Of a DNA stretch of 64,000 bases, positions 1-12,140 are shown piece after piece. The notes under the pieces were generated by a model. That model saw only the letters and a list, made by a program, of their open reading frames with translations, had not been told where the DNA came from and did not search any database. Every line of letters starts with the position of its first letter. Position 1 is the first letter of the stretch. Position numbers and translations under genes: made by a program. This DNA comes from Sipunculus nudus (lineage: Eukaryota; Annelida; Sipuncula; Golfingiida; Sipunculidae): the NCBI GenBank assembly GCA_026874595.1, contig CM049317.1:15122882-15186881 (forward strand), read 5' to 3'.

Positions 1-1305
1 AATATATGACTAAGATATCCTTGCATTGTCATCGCTAGCCAATCACATATCACTTTGCACGTCATATAATTTGTTTAGACACATCAACTTTAGTCTTTTA
101 TACTGACACAAGGTGATGCTACCCTAGTGGCTACATTCACTTCTTTTGGTAGCAAAATTTATTCATTAGCATTAACAAATAAGGCACATTGTGCAAGAAT
201 ACCTCCTACTAAATATTCATTTTAAGCCCCGCTGGATGTCTTTCAGCTTGGCACTCATACACTCAGATATATTCTATAGGGATCAAGAATAGTAAAAACA
301 GGAAAAAATCCCAAAAGTGTACATACATGCATGAATTTATTCATGGCTTAAAAATTACTGCAGGGCTGACAATGAGGCTTTCCAGTCAGGTGCTGGAGTT
401 AGGAAAAACTGTGTATCTTCCCACTGATGTCGGCTTTAGCACATCCCTAACCATTGTATCATTGATCAGTGCCTTGAATGTTTTTTAAAACTAATACAGC
501 ATTACAAGTATTTGTTTGTTGTATGTGAATACATGTTAATCTAAGTTTTTTGGACATATTCTTTCATTTAGGGTAGCAGTTGGTGACAGTTTTGAGCTTA
601 ATTTGGGTGCTTATTCTATTAGGGACTACTGTGGAGGTAATGTGTGTGCACCAATGAGTAAACATTCTTAGCAAAGATGGGGTGCATATTCTAATGAGGC
701 AGCATATTCTATTAAGAACTTTACGGTAGACCACATTCATAACTTTCATATTATGTATATGTCAAGGGACCTCAGACCAACACATTTCTTGTTAGATTAG
801 TTCAGAAAATTAAAATGGAAAAGATAAACATGCACAACATCAATTTATTCTGTGTATGTTTTACTGTTGAGAGAACAGAAAGTGCTGCTTAAATCAGAGA
901 TTTTAATGAAATCTACTAGTATATGCCAGTATGCCAGGTTAATATCACAACTGAATGACACAGTCTGTAATTTGTTTCAACAATAATGATCTGCTGTTTC
1001 TGTTACTTGAATTGGCTGGTATTTCCCTGAAAATAACCTAATTGTTCTCATATTTTTGTGAGAACCCAATAGTTCTCATCGGGATTACTGTATAAAAGGT
1101 ATTACTCAAAGAAATGTCACCAAAGTTTCCCCCTTAGGACACACTTGGCCTTGATTCTGACACGTCTGAACCCAAAACAGGCTAAGCTTTGGCCACAAAG
1201 GAGTTTCATTTATAAGAGAGGATAAGTTCCACCATCATCAGTTCTAATATGCTTTGCATTTATTTATTTTATATAGCATATTTAGCAATAATTAGCAATA
1301 ATAAG

Positions 1306-1310
<5 letters not shown>
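1..1310. other. AT-rich non-coding stretch
   Basis: No gene, RNA or transposon end is recognised here; open frames are short and carry no known motif. The only structure noted is a 7-bp inverted repeat, GTTCTCA / TGAGAAC, at 1043-1064. Confidence 0.5.

Positions 1311-1387
<77 letters not shown>
1311..1387. repeat. (TA)n microsatellite
   Basis: Uninterrupted alternating TA for 77 bases. Such runs are prone to slippage and cruciform extrusion and to length errors in assemblies. Confidence 0.97.
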
Positions 1388-1389
<2 letters not shown>

Positions 1390-1590
1390 AATATTTATAT
1401 CCAGTATATATTTAGAAAATGATTCACTTAGAACCAAAGAGCACCATTTCAGTATTTTTCAGTTCATGTTACATTGCATTTTGTTTTATATTACAATATT
1501 TTCCACTTAGTCAATTAGGTTAATAAATAATACTCGATTTATAATTGGTTAAATTCAGTATTCATCACAACAAAATTTGATACAGTCAGT

Positions 1591-3061
1591 TATTGTATCG
1601 CCAAAACAGAGTTTTGCAGATACTCTGTTTTCAGCCCACCACTGCCGCCGCCGCGGCCGCGTAGGTGTCCGGAGAACTCCTCCGTAACCGCTGGGCGGAA
1701 TTTTACGAAACCCGGGATTATGTTCGGGTCACATGTGAACTGCTGTGCCCCAATTTTATTATGACCTCTGACCTTTCCTCTGCACTCTGCGTCCGTTTGT
1801 GCGTCTGTTTCAACACATAAACCCACATATCTCAGAAACCGTTTTACCGATCAGGAAATTTTTTTTTTGCACAAATGTAGCCCTTGGAGAGCTTTATAAC
1901 ATACACAAAAAATGGTGGCGCCACCTGCAACCATGTTTGCACAGTGTCCATCTGTTCGTCTGCCTTGGGTTAAAATCACTCATATCTCTGCAGTGACTTG
2001 ACTAATTCACCTGAAATTCGGCATGCGTATACATCCTGGATAACTTTTCTGATTTCATGACAGGTTGCGCCACCTACATTCACGTTTACGCTGCAGACAT
2101 CCAAGCTCATATCTTGGGAACCATTTGACCGATCAGGAAAATGTTTTTGCACAAATGTAGCCCTTGGATAGCTTTATAACATACACAAAAAATGGTGGCG
2201 CCACCTGCAACCATGTTTGCACAGTGTTCATCTGTTTGTCTGCCTTGGGTTAAAATCACTCATATCTCTGCAGTGACTTGACTAATTCACCTGAAATTCA
2301 GCATGCCTATACATCCTGGATAGCTTTTCTGATTTTATGACAGGTGGCGCCACCTACACTAGTTTACGCTACAGACATCCAAGCTCATATCTGGGGAACC
2401 GTTTGACCGATTGGGCCAAAAATTTGCATGTGTATAGATCTCACATAGCTCTTTATCATACCCAAAACTGGTGGCGCCACCTGCAGCCATTTTTGCACAG
2501 CTCCTGTCTGTTTGTCTGCCATGGGATAAAATTACTCATATCTCGGCAGTGGTTTGACATATCTGCCTAAAATTTTGCAGGTTTATACATCCCTGACAGC
2601 TCTCTTGATTTTATGACAGGTGGCGCCACCTGCATTCTAGTTTATGCAGCAGACATCCAAGCTCATATCTTGGGAACCGTTTGACCGATTGGGCCAAAGT
2701 TTTGCATGTGTATAGTTCTCACATAGCTCTTTATCATACGCAAAACTGGTGGCATCACCTGCAACCATTTTTGCTCAGCGTCCATCTGTTTGTCTGCCAT
2801 GGGCTAAAATCACTCATTTACATGTAGTGGTTTGACTTATCTGCCTTAAATTTTGCATATGTATACAACTTGGACGGCTTTCTGGATTTTGTGGTGGGGG
2901 GGGGGGGGCAACCTACATACACAATTTGGCTGCAGACATCCATGCTAATATGCAACACTTCACTCTATTTCCCCTTGCCACTCAATCCATGCCTTACTTC
3001 ACCCGTTCCACTCTGATTTCGGCGGATACACGTAGCCGCTTGTTGACTACCCATATTCTAG
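1591..3061 (+). mobile_element. Helentron-like non-autonomous element, family A copy 1
   Basis: The left end starts TATTGTATCGCC followed by a CAAAAC / GTTTTG hairpin. The body is about five tandem monomers of roughly 277 bp (the phrase CAGACATCCAAGCTCATATC recurs near 2096, 2374 and 2650), each carrying two half-units centred on GGTGGCGCCACC. The right end has GGCGGATACA, the reverse complement of the canonical left end, then a hairpin (TAGCCG / TGACTA, imperfect here) and CTAG at 3058-3061 followed by T. Subterminal inverted repeats, a 3' hairpin, terminal CTAG and a tandem core are the layout of Helentron-derived non-coding elements, including bivalve pearl elements. No Rep/helicase is encoded. 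Assignment rests on layout alone. Confidence 0.72.
2896..2908 (+). repeat. G13 homopolymer
   Basis: Run of 13 G inside family A copy 1, absent at the matching place in copy 2. It could be expansion after insertion. Confidence 0.9.
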
Positions 3062-4212
3062 TTGTAATTTGTGTATTTTTCTCATGCTCATATTACCATA
3101 TTAAAGTATGTATTGCAAACCCAGGCATCCTGTCATGACAATCACATGGCACATGTTGACATGGCAGCCTAATTTTCTTGGAAACAAGAACCAGGCACTT
3201 ACATTACAATGCACACGTTTTTTCCATGAAATGCCAATTAATTCATCTAGGGATTTCTTCAGGCGAATTCAGCCTCAGTCTCATTATCAAATTAGTTGTA
3301 ACCTCATCTAAAACTGGCTCAAGTGAAGTACCCACAGGTGATAAAGTGATTGGTTGTAAATTCTTACAAAATTTGATTAAATTATGATGTAGAAAGCTGT
3401 GGCCTGTGTTGAACTTGGCCATAAGGTTTGTGAATTTTCTGAGGGGTGTCTGATTCAATTTTATTATTAGCCTCCTCCTATAGAAAGAGGAGGCTTATAT
3501 AGGGGTCGATGAGTGTATTTCTGTATCCATATTTGGATTGGATAAAAAAATGTTGTGGGTGGACATGCTTAGATCCCACCCAAATGCAAAACCATTGATT
3601 TCAAATTAAAAATAAAAATTTTGTTTCATTTCCATTATGACTGATTTTTCAAAGGCTGTATATTTTCAAAACCTGGATTAAATTATGAGTCACCATCATG
3701 AAAACTGGCAGACAATAGTCATAAATCTAAAATCTTGTTTCCAAGCAGGATGTCAAGACAAGTGGGATATGATAATAGAATTTATAAATTGACCATGCTT
3801 AATTCTCATGCATACAGGTACCTCAGCAGGTGAAATATAAAATGAGATGCCATTTTCAGTATTGCTGTCAGTTAATACAGGTTTTATCAGCCTGGCACAG
3901 TATCAGCCAGTTTGCATGAGGGTCAAGTGCACTGGGTTCAGGATGAAATAAACTTTAACCTGTTTCAGCCCCTTACTTGGTTATGTAATTATCAGTGTGA
4001 CCTCATCAATATAATACATGAAGAAAATATTGCAATGTGACATCTCAATACGAAGACATCATTCATCAGGTGACATCCCTGGCATATTACATTTATTGTA
4101 TGCCTGATCATAATATGGCATTTCTTTCAAGTTAATGTTAAATTAAAAAATAAATTGAAATACATGGTTGATAATTTGTGGACTGGTTTGTTTAATAGAT
4201 ATATTAAGAAGT
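3062..4212. other. Non-coding spacer with one orphan transposon-end hairpin
   Basis: Apart from the hairpin at 3469-3495 nothing is recognised. Short open frames near 3110-3460 overlap each other on both strands and have no motif. Confidence 0.5.
3463..3530 (+). mobile_element. Possible 5' end of a further Helentron-like family
   Basis: AGCCTCCTC at 3469-3477 pairs perfectly with GAGGAGGCT at 3487-3495 (9-bp stem, 9-nt loop). A TATT-rich lead and a terminal hairpin resemble the left ends at 42939 and 43397. No matching right end with CTAG was found downstream, so this is an orphan or truncated end. Confidence 0.35.
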
Positions 4213-5398
4213 TATTGTATCCACCAAAACAGAGTTTTGCGGATACTATGTTTTCAGTCGGACACCACCGCCGCCGCGGCGCAGGTGTCCGGAAAACTCC
4301 TCCGTAATCGCTGGGCGGAATTTTAGGAAACCCGATATTATGTTCGGGTCACATGTGAACTGCTGCGCCCCGATTTGTTTTGACCTCTGACCTTTCCTCT
4401 GTGCTCTGCGTCCATTTGGGCGTCTGTTTCCACACATAAACCCACATATCTTAGGAACCTTTTGACCGATCAGGCTAAAAATTTTACACAAATGTAGCCC
4501 TTGGATAGCTTTATAACATACATTAAAAATGGTGGCGCCACGTGCAACCATTTTTGAACTGTGTCCATCTGTTCATCTGCCTTGGGATAAAATCAGTCAT
4601 ATCTCTGCTTTGGTTCGACTTATCCACCTGAAATTTGGCATGCTTATACATCCTGGATAGCTTTTTCGATTTTGTGACAGGTGGCGCCACCTACATTCAC
4701 ATATACGCTGCAGATATCCAAGCTCATATCTAGGGAACTGTTTGACCGATAAGGCTAAAAATTTTATACAAATGTAGCCCTTGGATAGCTTTATAACATA
4801 CACTAAAAATGGTGGCGCCACCTGCAACCATTTTTGCACAGTGTCTGTCTGTTTGTCTGCCGTGGGATAAAATCACTCATATCTCGGCAGTGGTTTGACA
4901 TATCCACCTAAAATTTTGCAGGTTTATACATCCTGGATAGCTTTCTCGATTTTGTGACAGGTGGCGCCACCTACATTCACGTTAACACTGCAGACATCCA
5001 AGCTCATATCTCGGGAACTGTTTGACCGATTGGGCCAAAATTTTGCATGTGTATAGATCTCATATAGCTCTTCATCATAGGCAAAATCGGTGGTGCCACC
5101 TGCAACCACTTAAGCACAGCGCCCATCTGTTCATCTGCCTTTGGATAAAATCACTCATATCTCGGAAGTGGTTTGACTAATCCACCTGAAATTATGCAGG
5201 TTTATATATCCTGGACAATTTTCTTGATTTTATGACAGGTGGCACCACCTACATTCACATTTACGCTGCAGACATCCATGCTAATATGCAACACACCTCA
5301 CTCTATTCCTCTTGCCACTTAATCCATGCCTCACTTCACCTGTCCCACTCTGATTTCTGCGGATACACATAGTCGCTTGTCGACTACCCATATTCTAG
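4213..5398 (+). mobile_element. Helentron-like non-autonomous element, family A copy 2
   Basis: Same family and strand as the copy at 1591. The left end TTATTGTATCCACC is followed by the CAAAAC / GTTTTG hairpin. There are about four monomers with GGTGGCGCCACC palindromes (exact at about 4680, 4810 and 4960). The right end is the cleanest in the window: GCGGATACA, then stem TAGTCG / CGACTA with loop CTTGT, eight bases, and CTAG at 5395-5398 followed by TT. Insertion beside a T fits Helentron behaviour. The GC-rich block at 4264-4276 just inside the left end matches the copy-1 block near 1643-1660. Confidence 0.75.
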
Positions 5399-5959
5399 TT
5401 TTTAAAAGTCCTAGTCTTAAACTTGCAGGTCCGAAATGTCCATTTTGCTGAAATCATAATGACTAAGGTAGATATGCAGGACTTAAAAGGATAAATATTA
5501 AATTTGAAAAAATAAACCTCCATTCATACTCCCAAACTTTACACAGGTTTGCATTAGGCCTGTAGGCCTTGTTTAATTTAAAAACATAAAATTAAAAAAC
5601 AATTATTTTCTTTTAAATTAAAAAATTTCCTTTTTTTAAACTTTAATTTGTTTTAATTTTGACAGAATACAGGTGGTGCCACCTTGTGTCATTTTCTTGC
5701 TTTCGCACCTTGTAATTACCCACCATTTCTACTTGACAGCACTGTGAGCATGATAAATTGAAAACTAATGGACAGATTTCTTTCATATCATGTATATAGA
5801 CATGGGTTACGGAATGTGATATATTTCAGTTTGGATCATGACCTCTCCTATGAGAGTGACCTTTACCTCAAATATGCCCATACCATGGTGAAACCATGAC
5901 GGCTTGCCAAGTGTCAGTCCCTGCATCTGAATTCAAGATGGGATCCTATTCTTCAAGGC

Positions 5960-5980
5960 GGGGGGGGGGGGGGGGGGGGG
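5960..5980 (+). repeat. G21 homopolymer
   Basis: Twenty-one consecutive G. Such runs can form quadruplexes and are hard to sequence, so the true length is uncertain. Confidence 0.9.
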
Positions 5981-6633
5981 TTAATTGTCTGGGGGTACTA
6001 TGGCACCTGCGGTGCCAAGAAATATCCAGCTGTATTGCTGTTTAAAATCCAATGTATACAACTTTTCCTGAATCAAGTGTTATTTTTAGATATTTATTAT
6101 TTTGCAAATTTCAAAAATATATTTTAAGAAAAAATAAATACATCTGTGTATATAATGTAATGTTGCCTGAGCAGATTAACTATAAATGTTGATGCAATTT
6201 AGAATTATTAATCAACTTAAATTTTCAAATATAATTGATATATACTGAAAATGTATAGTAAAATTTATAAATTTTGTCCAAAATTTCCCTCAACAAAAAA
6301 ATTTATGTATTAAAAAAATGGGGATCTAGTGCAAACATTCGTTCAGTATTTTTTTGCCTAAGTAGAATGGGAATTAAAGTGAATTGCTTTGTTTTTCTAT
6401 CTCTCTGTTTTGAAATATTCAATAATTATGAATAAAACTTTTTTTACCTGTAAGCACTTTTGGATTAAATTTTGTATACTGTATGTTTATGCAAATGAGT
6501 TGTAACTTTCCTCACTCCCTGCCACTGTATATTTGTTTGGGACAATATTCTTCTGGCAGCTGCATAAAATTTATTACTGGTAAATAAAGAAAAAATATAC
6601 AGAGGTACAAAGGTGTTTTTAAACTCTCATCCT

Positions 6634-6651
6634 CCCCCCCCCCCCCCCCCC
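6634..6651 (+). repeat. C18 homopolymer
   Basis: Eighteen consecutive C; a further C12 lies at 6894-6905 and a C16 at 11106-11121. The same caution about length applies. Confidence 0.9.
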
Positions 6652-7248
6652 ATCAGGTCCTTCCACCTGTGGGATGGGAACATTATGTTTGTATATATTT
6701 AAAACAATGGATTTAACTGGATAGTGTAAACTGCTGAACTGTCAGTAGCCTTTAAAAAAGCCAACTAATGATCATGGTAATAGTGTAGATCTCATAATCA
6801 CAAACTGCTATAGCCCGATATGTTTTAGTTGGTCACAAAATCTTATTTAAGAATGTTCAAAAGTTGGTGCGCTGGAATGTTAATTAATCACCTCCCCCCC
6901 CCCCCAGTTTATCTACTTAAATAATATATTTTAAAATACTTATAAAATATCAGTTACATTATAACATTCATGTTCCATATGGTCAAGATAGGGAAATGTT
7001 CAGGTGTATTATTAAATAGTTTAGTACCACAATTTATACTTGCAAATCTCCACTACCTTCCTCTGCAATTTACAATATCTGAGCATTCCCAGTGCAATAT
7101 TTTAGACTCATTCTTGTACATATTTGAAATACTGACACTTCTATATTACTATTTCGCTCAACTACATAATACAAAAAATTACATCTGTCAAAATGAAATC
7201 TTACAGACCTACATACAACAATGGTGATACAATTATATCTGTCACATT

Positions 7249-7281
7249 CAGCTGAGCGCTGTGACTCATGGGTCCCTTGTT
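7249..7281 (+). mobile_element. Family B 3' terminus (solo remnant)
   Basis: CAGCTGAGCGCTGTGACTCA followed by TGGGTCCCTTGT. It matches the termini at 12708-12739 and 32009-32040. GACTCATGGGTC is a one-base variant of the palindrome GACCCATGGGTC, which forms the terminal hairpin of this family. Confidence 0.6.
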
Positions 7282-7379
7282 TCTTTACTGCCTTTATGTT
7301 CCTAATTTGCTAAGTAAAATCAAGGATACCAACACTAATATCAAGGAGTTTACAGGACTGGAGTAACAACTGTCAGAAG

Positions 7380-7765
7380 CCCTGCCAGGTCGCGAGTGTC
7401 AGTCGTGCGCTAATTGCAATTAAGACATGATAAGCCCATTAACTCTATTGTACGCCTATTGTGCCGCGGTGTCAGGCGCAGCGGCGGCACGGCCTTTGAT
7501 AAAGCGAACCTGCTAGATGTTACTTCTGCGGTCCGCTGTAGCTCGCTGAAGCGGAGAGCGATATATCCAGTAACTGAGCAGTAAATCACTGGAATAACAT
7601 TGACCGGAATTATGAATGTGCAAATGGTTTGTTTTGTCAAGAATTATGCGCAACAAATATATATAGAGAGAGGTCTCGTGTTGAGGAATCACTTGACCAA
7701 TTTTTGGATAGATGCGGACACTCTACATCAACTTATGCCGTGATTCATGACGGACGACTGGTAAG
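7380..7765 (+). promoter_or_regulatory. Candidate promoter and first exon with splice donor
   Basis: This block is richer in G+C and CpG than its surroundings (dense CpG from 7389 to 7560). TATATATA at about 7656-7663 lies 25-30 bases before a plausible start region near 7685. A strong donor-like sequence, CTG/GTAAGTG, follows at about 7760. No coding frame with a recognisable domain runs into the donor, so if real the exon is probably 5' untranslated. An unmethylated-style CpG island of repeat origin is the alternative. Confidence 0.25.
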
Positions 7766-8104
7766 TGTAAACCTTACTTTCCCTGAATAACTTCGGAATT
7801 ATAAAAAATTCCATCAGTTCCCACACTTCTGACTTATATTAATAATTGGCCATGTATTATAGTATTCCGAAGATAAAAAAAATTTTTTAGCTTATGCTCG
7901 GATGACTTTCATTTTGATGGATAACAGCGAGCCATTGTCCACTCTGTCACTGACGGCGTTGTTCTCGTATTATCGCCCATATGTACCGCCCATATGTATA
8001 GCCAAGCTATAGCTCAGGCGTCATTAGCAAAGAAACCTTCACACACGTTTCCCACACATATGGAAATATGGTGTTCAAACTTATGATTGTTTAAATATTT
8101 ATAT

Positions 8105-8575
8105 TAAGTACTACCGGAGATAAATTTCGCGTTAGTTCACATTGGTGGTCTCCGGGAACTAACGAGCTGTTCCGAAGTCACGCCGAAGGGTGGTCTCTCG
8201 CGCTGAATCAATTAGCGCCGGGCTTATCAGCGGCATCTCTGTGTGCCATTGAGCAGCGAGTTTTATTACCCCCGTCAGCAACATCCGACATGGCCAGACT
8301 CTCACTTGATACTCCATCCCTGTAAACTCCTTGCTAATATCATGATAGAAAAAGGCAGCTGGGAATCCCACAAAGGTATTGGGCTGCAGAAACAATTGGC
8401 CACTGATTTATTTGCTGTTTCAGTACTGAAAAATCTTAAGATGACTGCAGGAGTTTACAGGTCGAAGTTCAGACCGCAAATGTGGTGTTGATACTGCTTC
8501 CAGATGACAGTTGTGACGATTCTGTTTTTGTGACAGACTCTTTAGATAAAGCAGGTTTTACTGTTTCTTAGAAAG
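8105..8575 (+). other. CpG-richer segment of unknown role
   Basis: A second patch with frequent CpG lies 350 bases downstream of the first. It contains the inverted repeat GTTAGTTC (8131-8138) / GAACTAAC (8156-8163). Open frames of about 80 codons exist on both strands but have no recognisable domain. It could be part of the same putative promoter region, an exon, or an old repeat. Confidence 0.25.
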
Positions 8576-10249
8576 CCCTACTGCAGTGCTATATATAGAG
8601 ACCAGGCCACATGTATGTGTAGTGAGCAGTCCTTAGCCACAAGAAATCTGTGTCACCATCTTTTATTTTATGTATCACTTATATGTCAAGGTCCAGATCA
8701 CAATCTGGATGACAGGTGATTGGTCCAATCCAGATTTTCTTGGTTGGGTCCCGTCCATATCCTTATTCAAGGGTCAGTTCACCTTGTAATATAATACCTT
8801 TAGCCAAAAATATAAAGTTCAACCAGAATGGCTAAGGAAATTGTCAAGTGAGTAAATTATTGGCCACTTAATAATTGTGCCTACTTTTAACGTACCATGA
8901 AAATTGCAAAATAAAAAAACTTTAAGACATGATTTTCGAGAATATGGAAGACTTTGGAAAGACTGCTACTTTATGGTCACTATGTCACCCTGAATCTTAC
9001 TATGGATTACATTTTCATTTGGTGATGTATAAACAATTTTGTGTATTTCATCAATAGTAATACAAGTAACTGTATGGGACAAAAATGAAAATTTTAAGCT
9101 AAATAATACTGTGACTAATAAAAAATCATGAATGTGGCTAAAATAAAAGTAATTTGGCTAAAATTATGGATATATTTTTGTGAGTGGGAGCGGGCCGTGT
9201 TGTTTTGATTATATAAAGGAATGCAAAAAGGAATACAGAATACAAAATACTGCTTTAAAAGCCACTAAAGCAAAAAAATAAGGTTATACAGAAAAAAAAA
9301 TTGAGTAAATTGAACAAGACTAATACCTGATACATAGAAGAATTAATTGATCAAATAATAGAGTAATACCAACTTTTATAGCATAAGAAGGCCCTACACA
9401 TGAATTAAATTTGGTTAAACTTCATGATTAAAATTTGTATTGCTTGCATTAGAAAAATTGTATGAAAGGATAATACCTTTAACTTCAGTCTCTTCAGCCG
9501 TATAAAAAAATTATATTTTATTCAACTTGAACAAATAAGAAACATTTACACACACATGCTTTTGAAACAATAGACATCTGATATTAAAAAACGTTTTAGA
9601 ATTTAATTGATCAGTATCTACTGGTGAAAAGATCCAGTGACTGTTCTTATAGTAAAATGTGAGAAAACAAAGAAGCCAGTGACCCAGTGTAGATAGCATA
9701 TAAATTTGTGTTAAAGTATTTGATCTTAAAATATTAGGGCGGCCAGAGGAAGAATAGGACACAAGACAAATGGGCACTTTGCTGCATTTCTTCTTTGCTG
9801 GAGAATGGTTGAGGTATGGTTGAACTGACAAAGAGATTGGAATAATATTCATTAGGGCTGTATCAATATACTTATACATCAATAAATATTGATACACCAC
9901 ATCTAGATGGTTTCCAGTATACTGCGCATGCTGTATTGTTGTATCACAAAAACATCTCTCAAATTGAGACATAAGTAAATTTAACCTAAACTATATATTA
10001 GTTATTTATAAAGCTTTAGCTGCTTAAAATTTCCTATATTGACCATTATTTAAGACTTATACAAGGTCATGTATTGTCCTATGATCAACTTGATGAGGAA
10101 TGTCTGTACAGTTCTCATTGCTTCCATGACAACAGTAGACTAATATTAGTCTTTTTTTTTTGTTTACAAAAAAAAATATCCACAGAGCTTTTAATCGGAA
10201 ATTATACTGCAAAAATGAAGGGTATCATCATTATGTATCAGGTAATTTT
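8576..10249. other. AT-rich non-coding stretch
   Basis: Nothing recognised. The 153-codon frame on the minus strand at 9511-9972 is long for this base composition, but it is low in complexity, has no domain I know, and is not bounded by convincing splice sites. Confidence 0.45.
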
Positions 10250-10690
10250 TAGCTCAGCTGACTATAAGTCATCTGAGCTATAGTCATGGTCCTTTGTCCG
10301 TCGTCCGTCCATCCGTCCGGCCGTCCGTCTGTTAACAGGGCACGTTTTAAAACCGTTGGACCTACGAATCCAAAATTCTGCATACCATTAGATGTCCCCA
10401 AAATCTCCTACCATACCGAAAATTGGGTCATTAGAACTTCGTTCCTTCGAGATATTAAGGAAAAACCTCCCTTTTCCATAAAAAAGCAATTGTTACACTT
10501 CAAGTCTGCCTAATATCAAAACCACTGATCTGTTTTTGATCATATTTAGTATTCATATTCTTCCATACATTTTCTGTGCACATACTAAAAATTAAGTCAG
10601 TATTGGGTATTATTTTGAAGTTATAGGCCCAAATATAATGCAATTTTTTAAAAATCAGGAAATATATTTGCTCACTTAACATGAGAATTG
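10250..10690 (+). mobile_element. Helentron-like element family B, 5' end and body
   Basis: The left end is a long hairpin: TAGCTCAG (10250-10257) pairs with CTGAGCTA (10273-10280), with an inner TGAC / GTCA pair. A TCCG-rich stretch (10297-10330) follows. Then comes about 300 bp shared with 30810-31117, including ATATCAAAACCACTGATCT at 10515-10533. The AGCTCAGCTGA motif is the reverse complement of the family B right end (CAGCTGAGC), as expected for subterminal inverted repeats. The probable right end is at 12708-12739, but other insertions may intervene. Confidence 0.62.
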
Positions 10691-12117
10691 CTGAAGCTGA
10701 AGACTTTTTTTCAGGAATAAAACTTTATTTAATCAAGATTCAATTGTTTGCCCAAAATTAGATCTGAATTTTGCAAATTTTTCAAGTTATTAGCATTAAT
10801 AAAAAATTAATACCTTAAATTTTGTCTTACTTTGGCAGTGGCACGTTTTTTCCCTGTAAGCACTGTTGATTTAATTTTTACAGCATATATACATAAGGAT
10901 TTAATCTTTTAAAATCTGAAATTTCAAAGAAATTGTTTGAAAAGAGTAGCTTTTATTCAAGTTTTCATACACCATGTCAAGTGTTGTTTATATCTGGCCC
11001 ACCTAGTAGTACAGCCTTCACTTGCATTATGTAACCCATCCCAGGCAGCTTACCTTGACCCAGCTTGGCCACTACTAGCAGGCTTCTCCTCTGCCCTGCA
11101 CTCAACCCCCCCCCCCCCCCCAAGCTGGTGCATAAACTAGATGAATGTTATAATTTTCTGTATTTTATTTTATTCTTGGACATGCTACATTTTAGATTTT
11201 GTATTGTACCACCAGGGTTACAATGATTAAAGTGCACATTTAATTGTGTCCACAAAGTGATGTATTGCTATGAAAGTATGGATGTTCATCAGATAAGTAA
11301 TGCTTTACTTCAGAAGAGTAAAACTTCACCAGGTGTGAAATTGACTATTAATTCCAGTTATTAATTATAGCTGAGATTGTAATTAGCATAATGATATTGT
11401 TTGTTCCTCATTCAACCAACAGTGTGTATACTTTATTTGAAAAGATGTTTTTATTTTATCAAATTTACTGAATCTTTTATTTTTTTCGGTGAATAAAATA
11501 AAGCTTGTCCTGAAAACTCCAATGTGCAAAACTTTTTAATAGGAATTCAAGGAATAATTTTGTAGATGCCATGTTGTGGCATTATTTTCTTTTAAATTCA
11601 GTTTAAACATTTGATTTAAAAATAATAAAATATATGTGTATGCATAATATGACCCAATGTGAGCTACAATCTGGATATATAATGATTGCAACTTAGAATT
11701 CTAATATTTTAACTTATATTTTCACTTTTATATTACAAATTTATAACACTTGTAAATAAAAAAAATGAATCAGATAAAAACTATTAATGAAAAAAGTGGA
11801 TATGCTAAAAAAATAGGCTTATATATAAACTTAAATGCATTATTCCTTTGAAAGTGAAATGAAGGTATTAGTCCATTCTGTCCACTTGCCTGTCCATCTG
11901 TAAATTTTTCATATGCATCACAGTATCTCAAAACTTTTACTGCTTTTCTTCATGACAGTCTTGTCAGAGTATTAGTTTGCAATCATATATTGAGAACTTT
12001 ACTATAACCAAGTAGGAGGGCCCTTTCCTCTTAGCTTCTCATATGCTTATATAAATATAAAACATTACAATAGAATATTTTTCATATTTTGCATTTGCAA
12101 AAATTTCAAACTTTTGT
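10691..12117. other. Probable interior of family B plus unassigned AT-rich DNA
   Basis: No gene is seen. A C16 run lies at 11106-11121. If the 10250 and 12739 ends belong together, this is internal to a 2.5-kb element or contains later insertions; the sequence alone does not settle it. Confidence 0.35.
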
Positions 12118-12140
12118 CGTGACCCATGGGTCCTTTGTTT
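12118..12140 (+). mobile_element. Family B-type 3' terminus, second copy
   Basis: The perfect palindrome GACCCATGGGTC at 12121-12132 is followed by CTTTGTTT. The upstream CAGCTGAGC is not present here, so this is a diverged relative or a degraded end. Confidence 0.45.

Larger units (their letters stand above)
5399..7248. other. AT-rich non-coding stretch with homopolymers
   Basis: No gene recognised. It holds three long homopolymers: G21 at 5960-5980, C18 at 6634-6651 and C12 at 6894-6905. An 85-codon open frame at 6970-7227 has no motif and sits in AT-rich sequence. Confidence 0.5.

Noticed and set aside
9511-9972. A 153-codon minus-strand frame as a host gene
   Set aside because: No recognisable domain, low complexity, no supporting splice or promoter signals, and a length possible by chance in AT-rich sequence.
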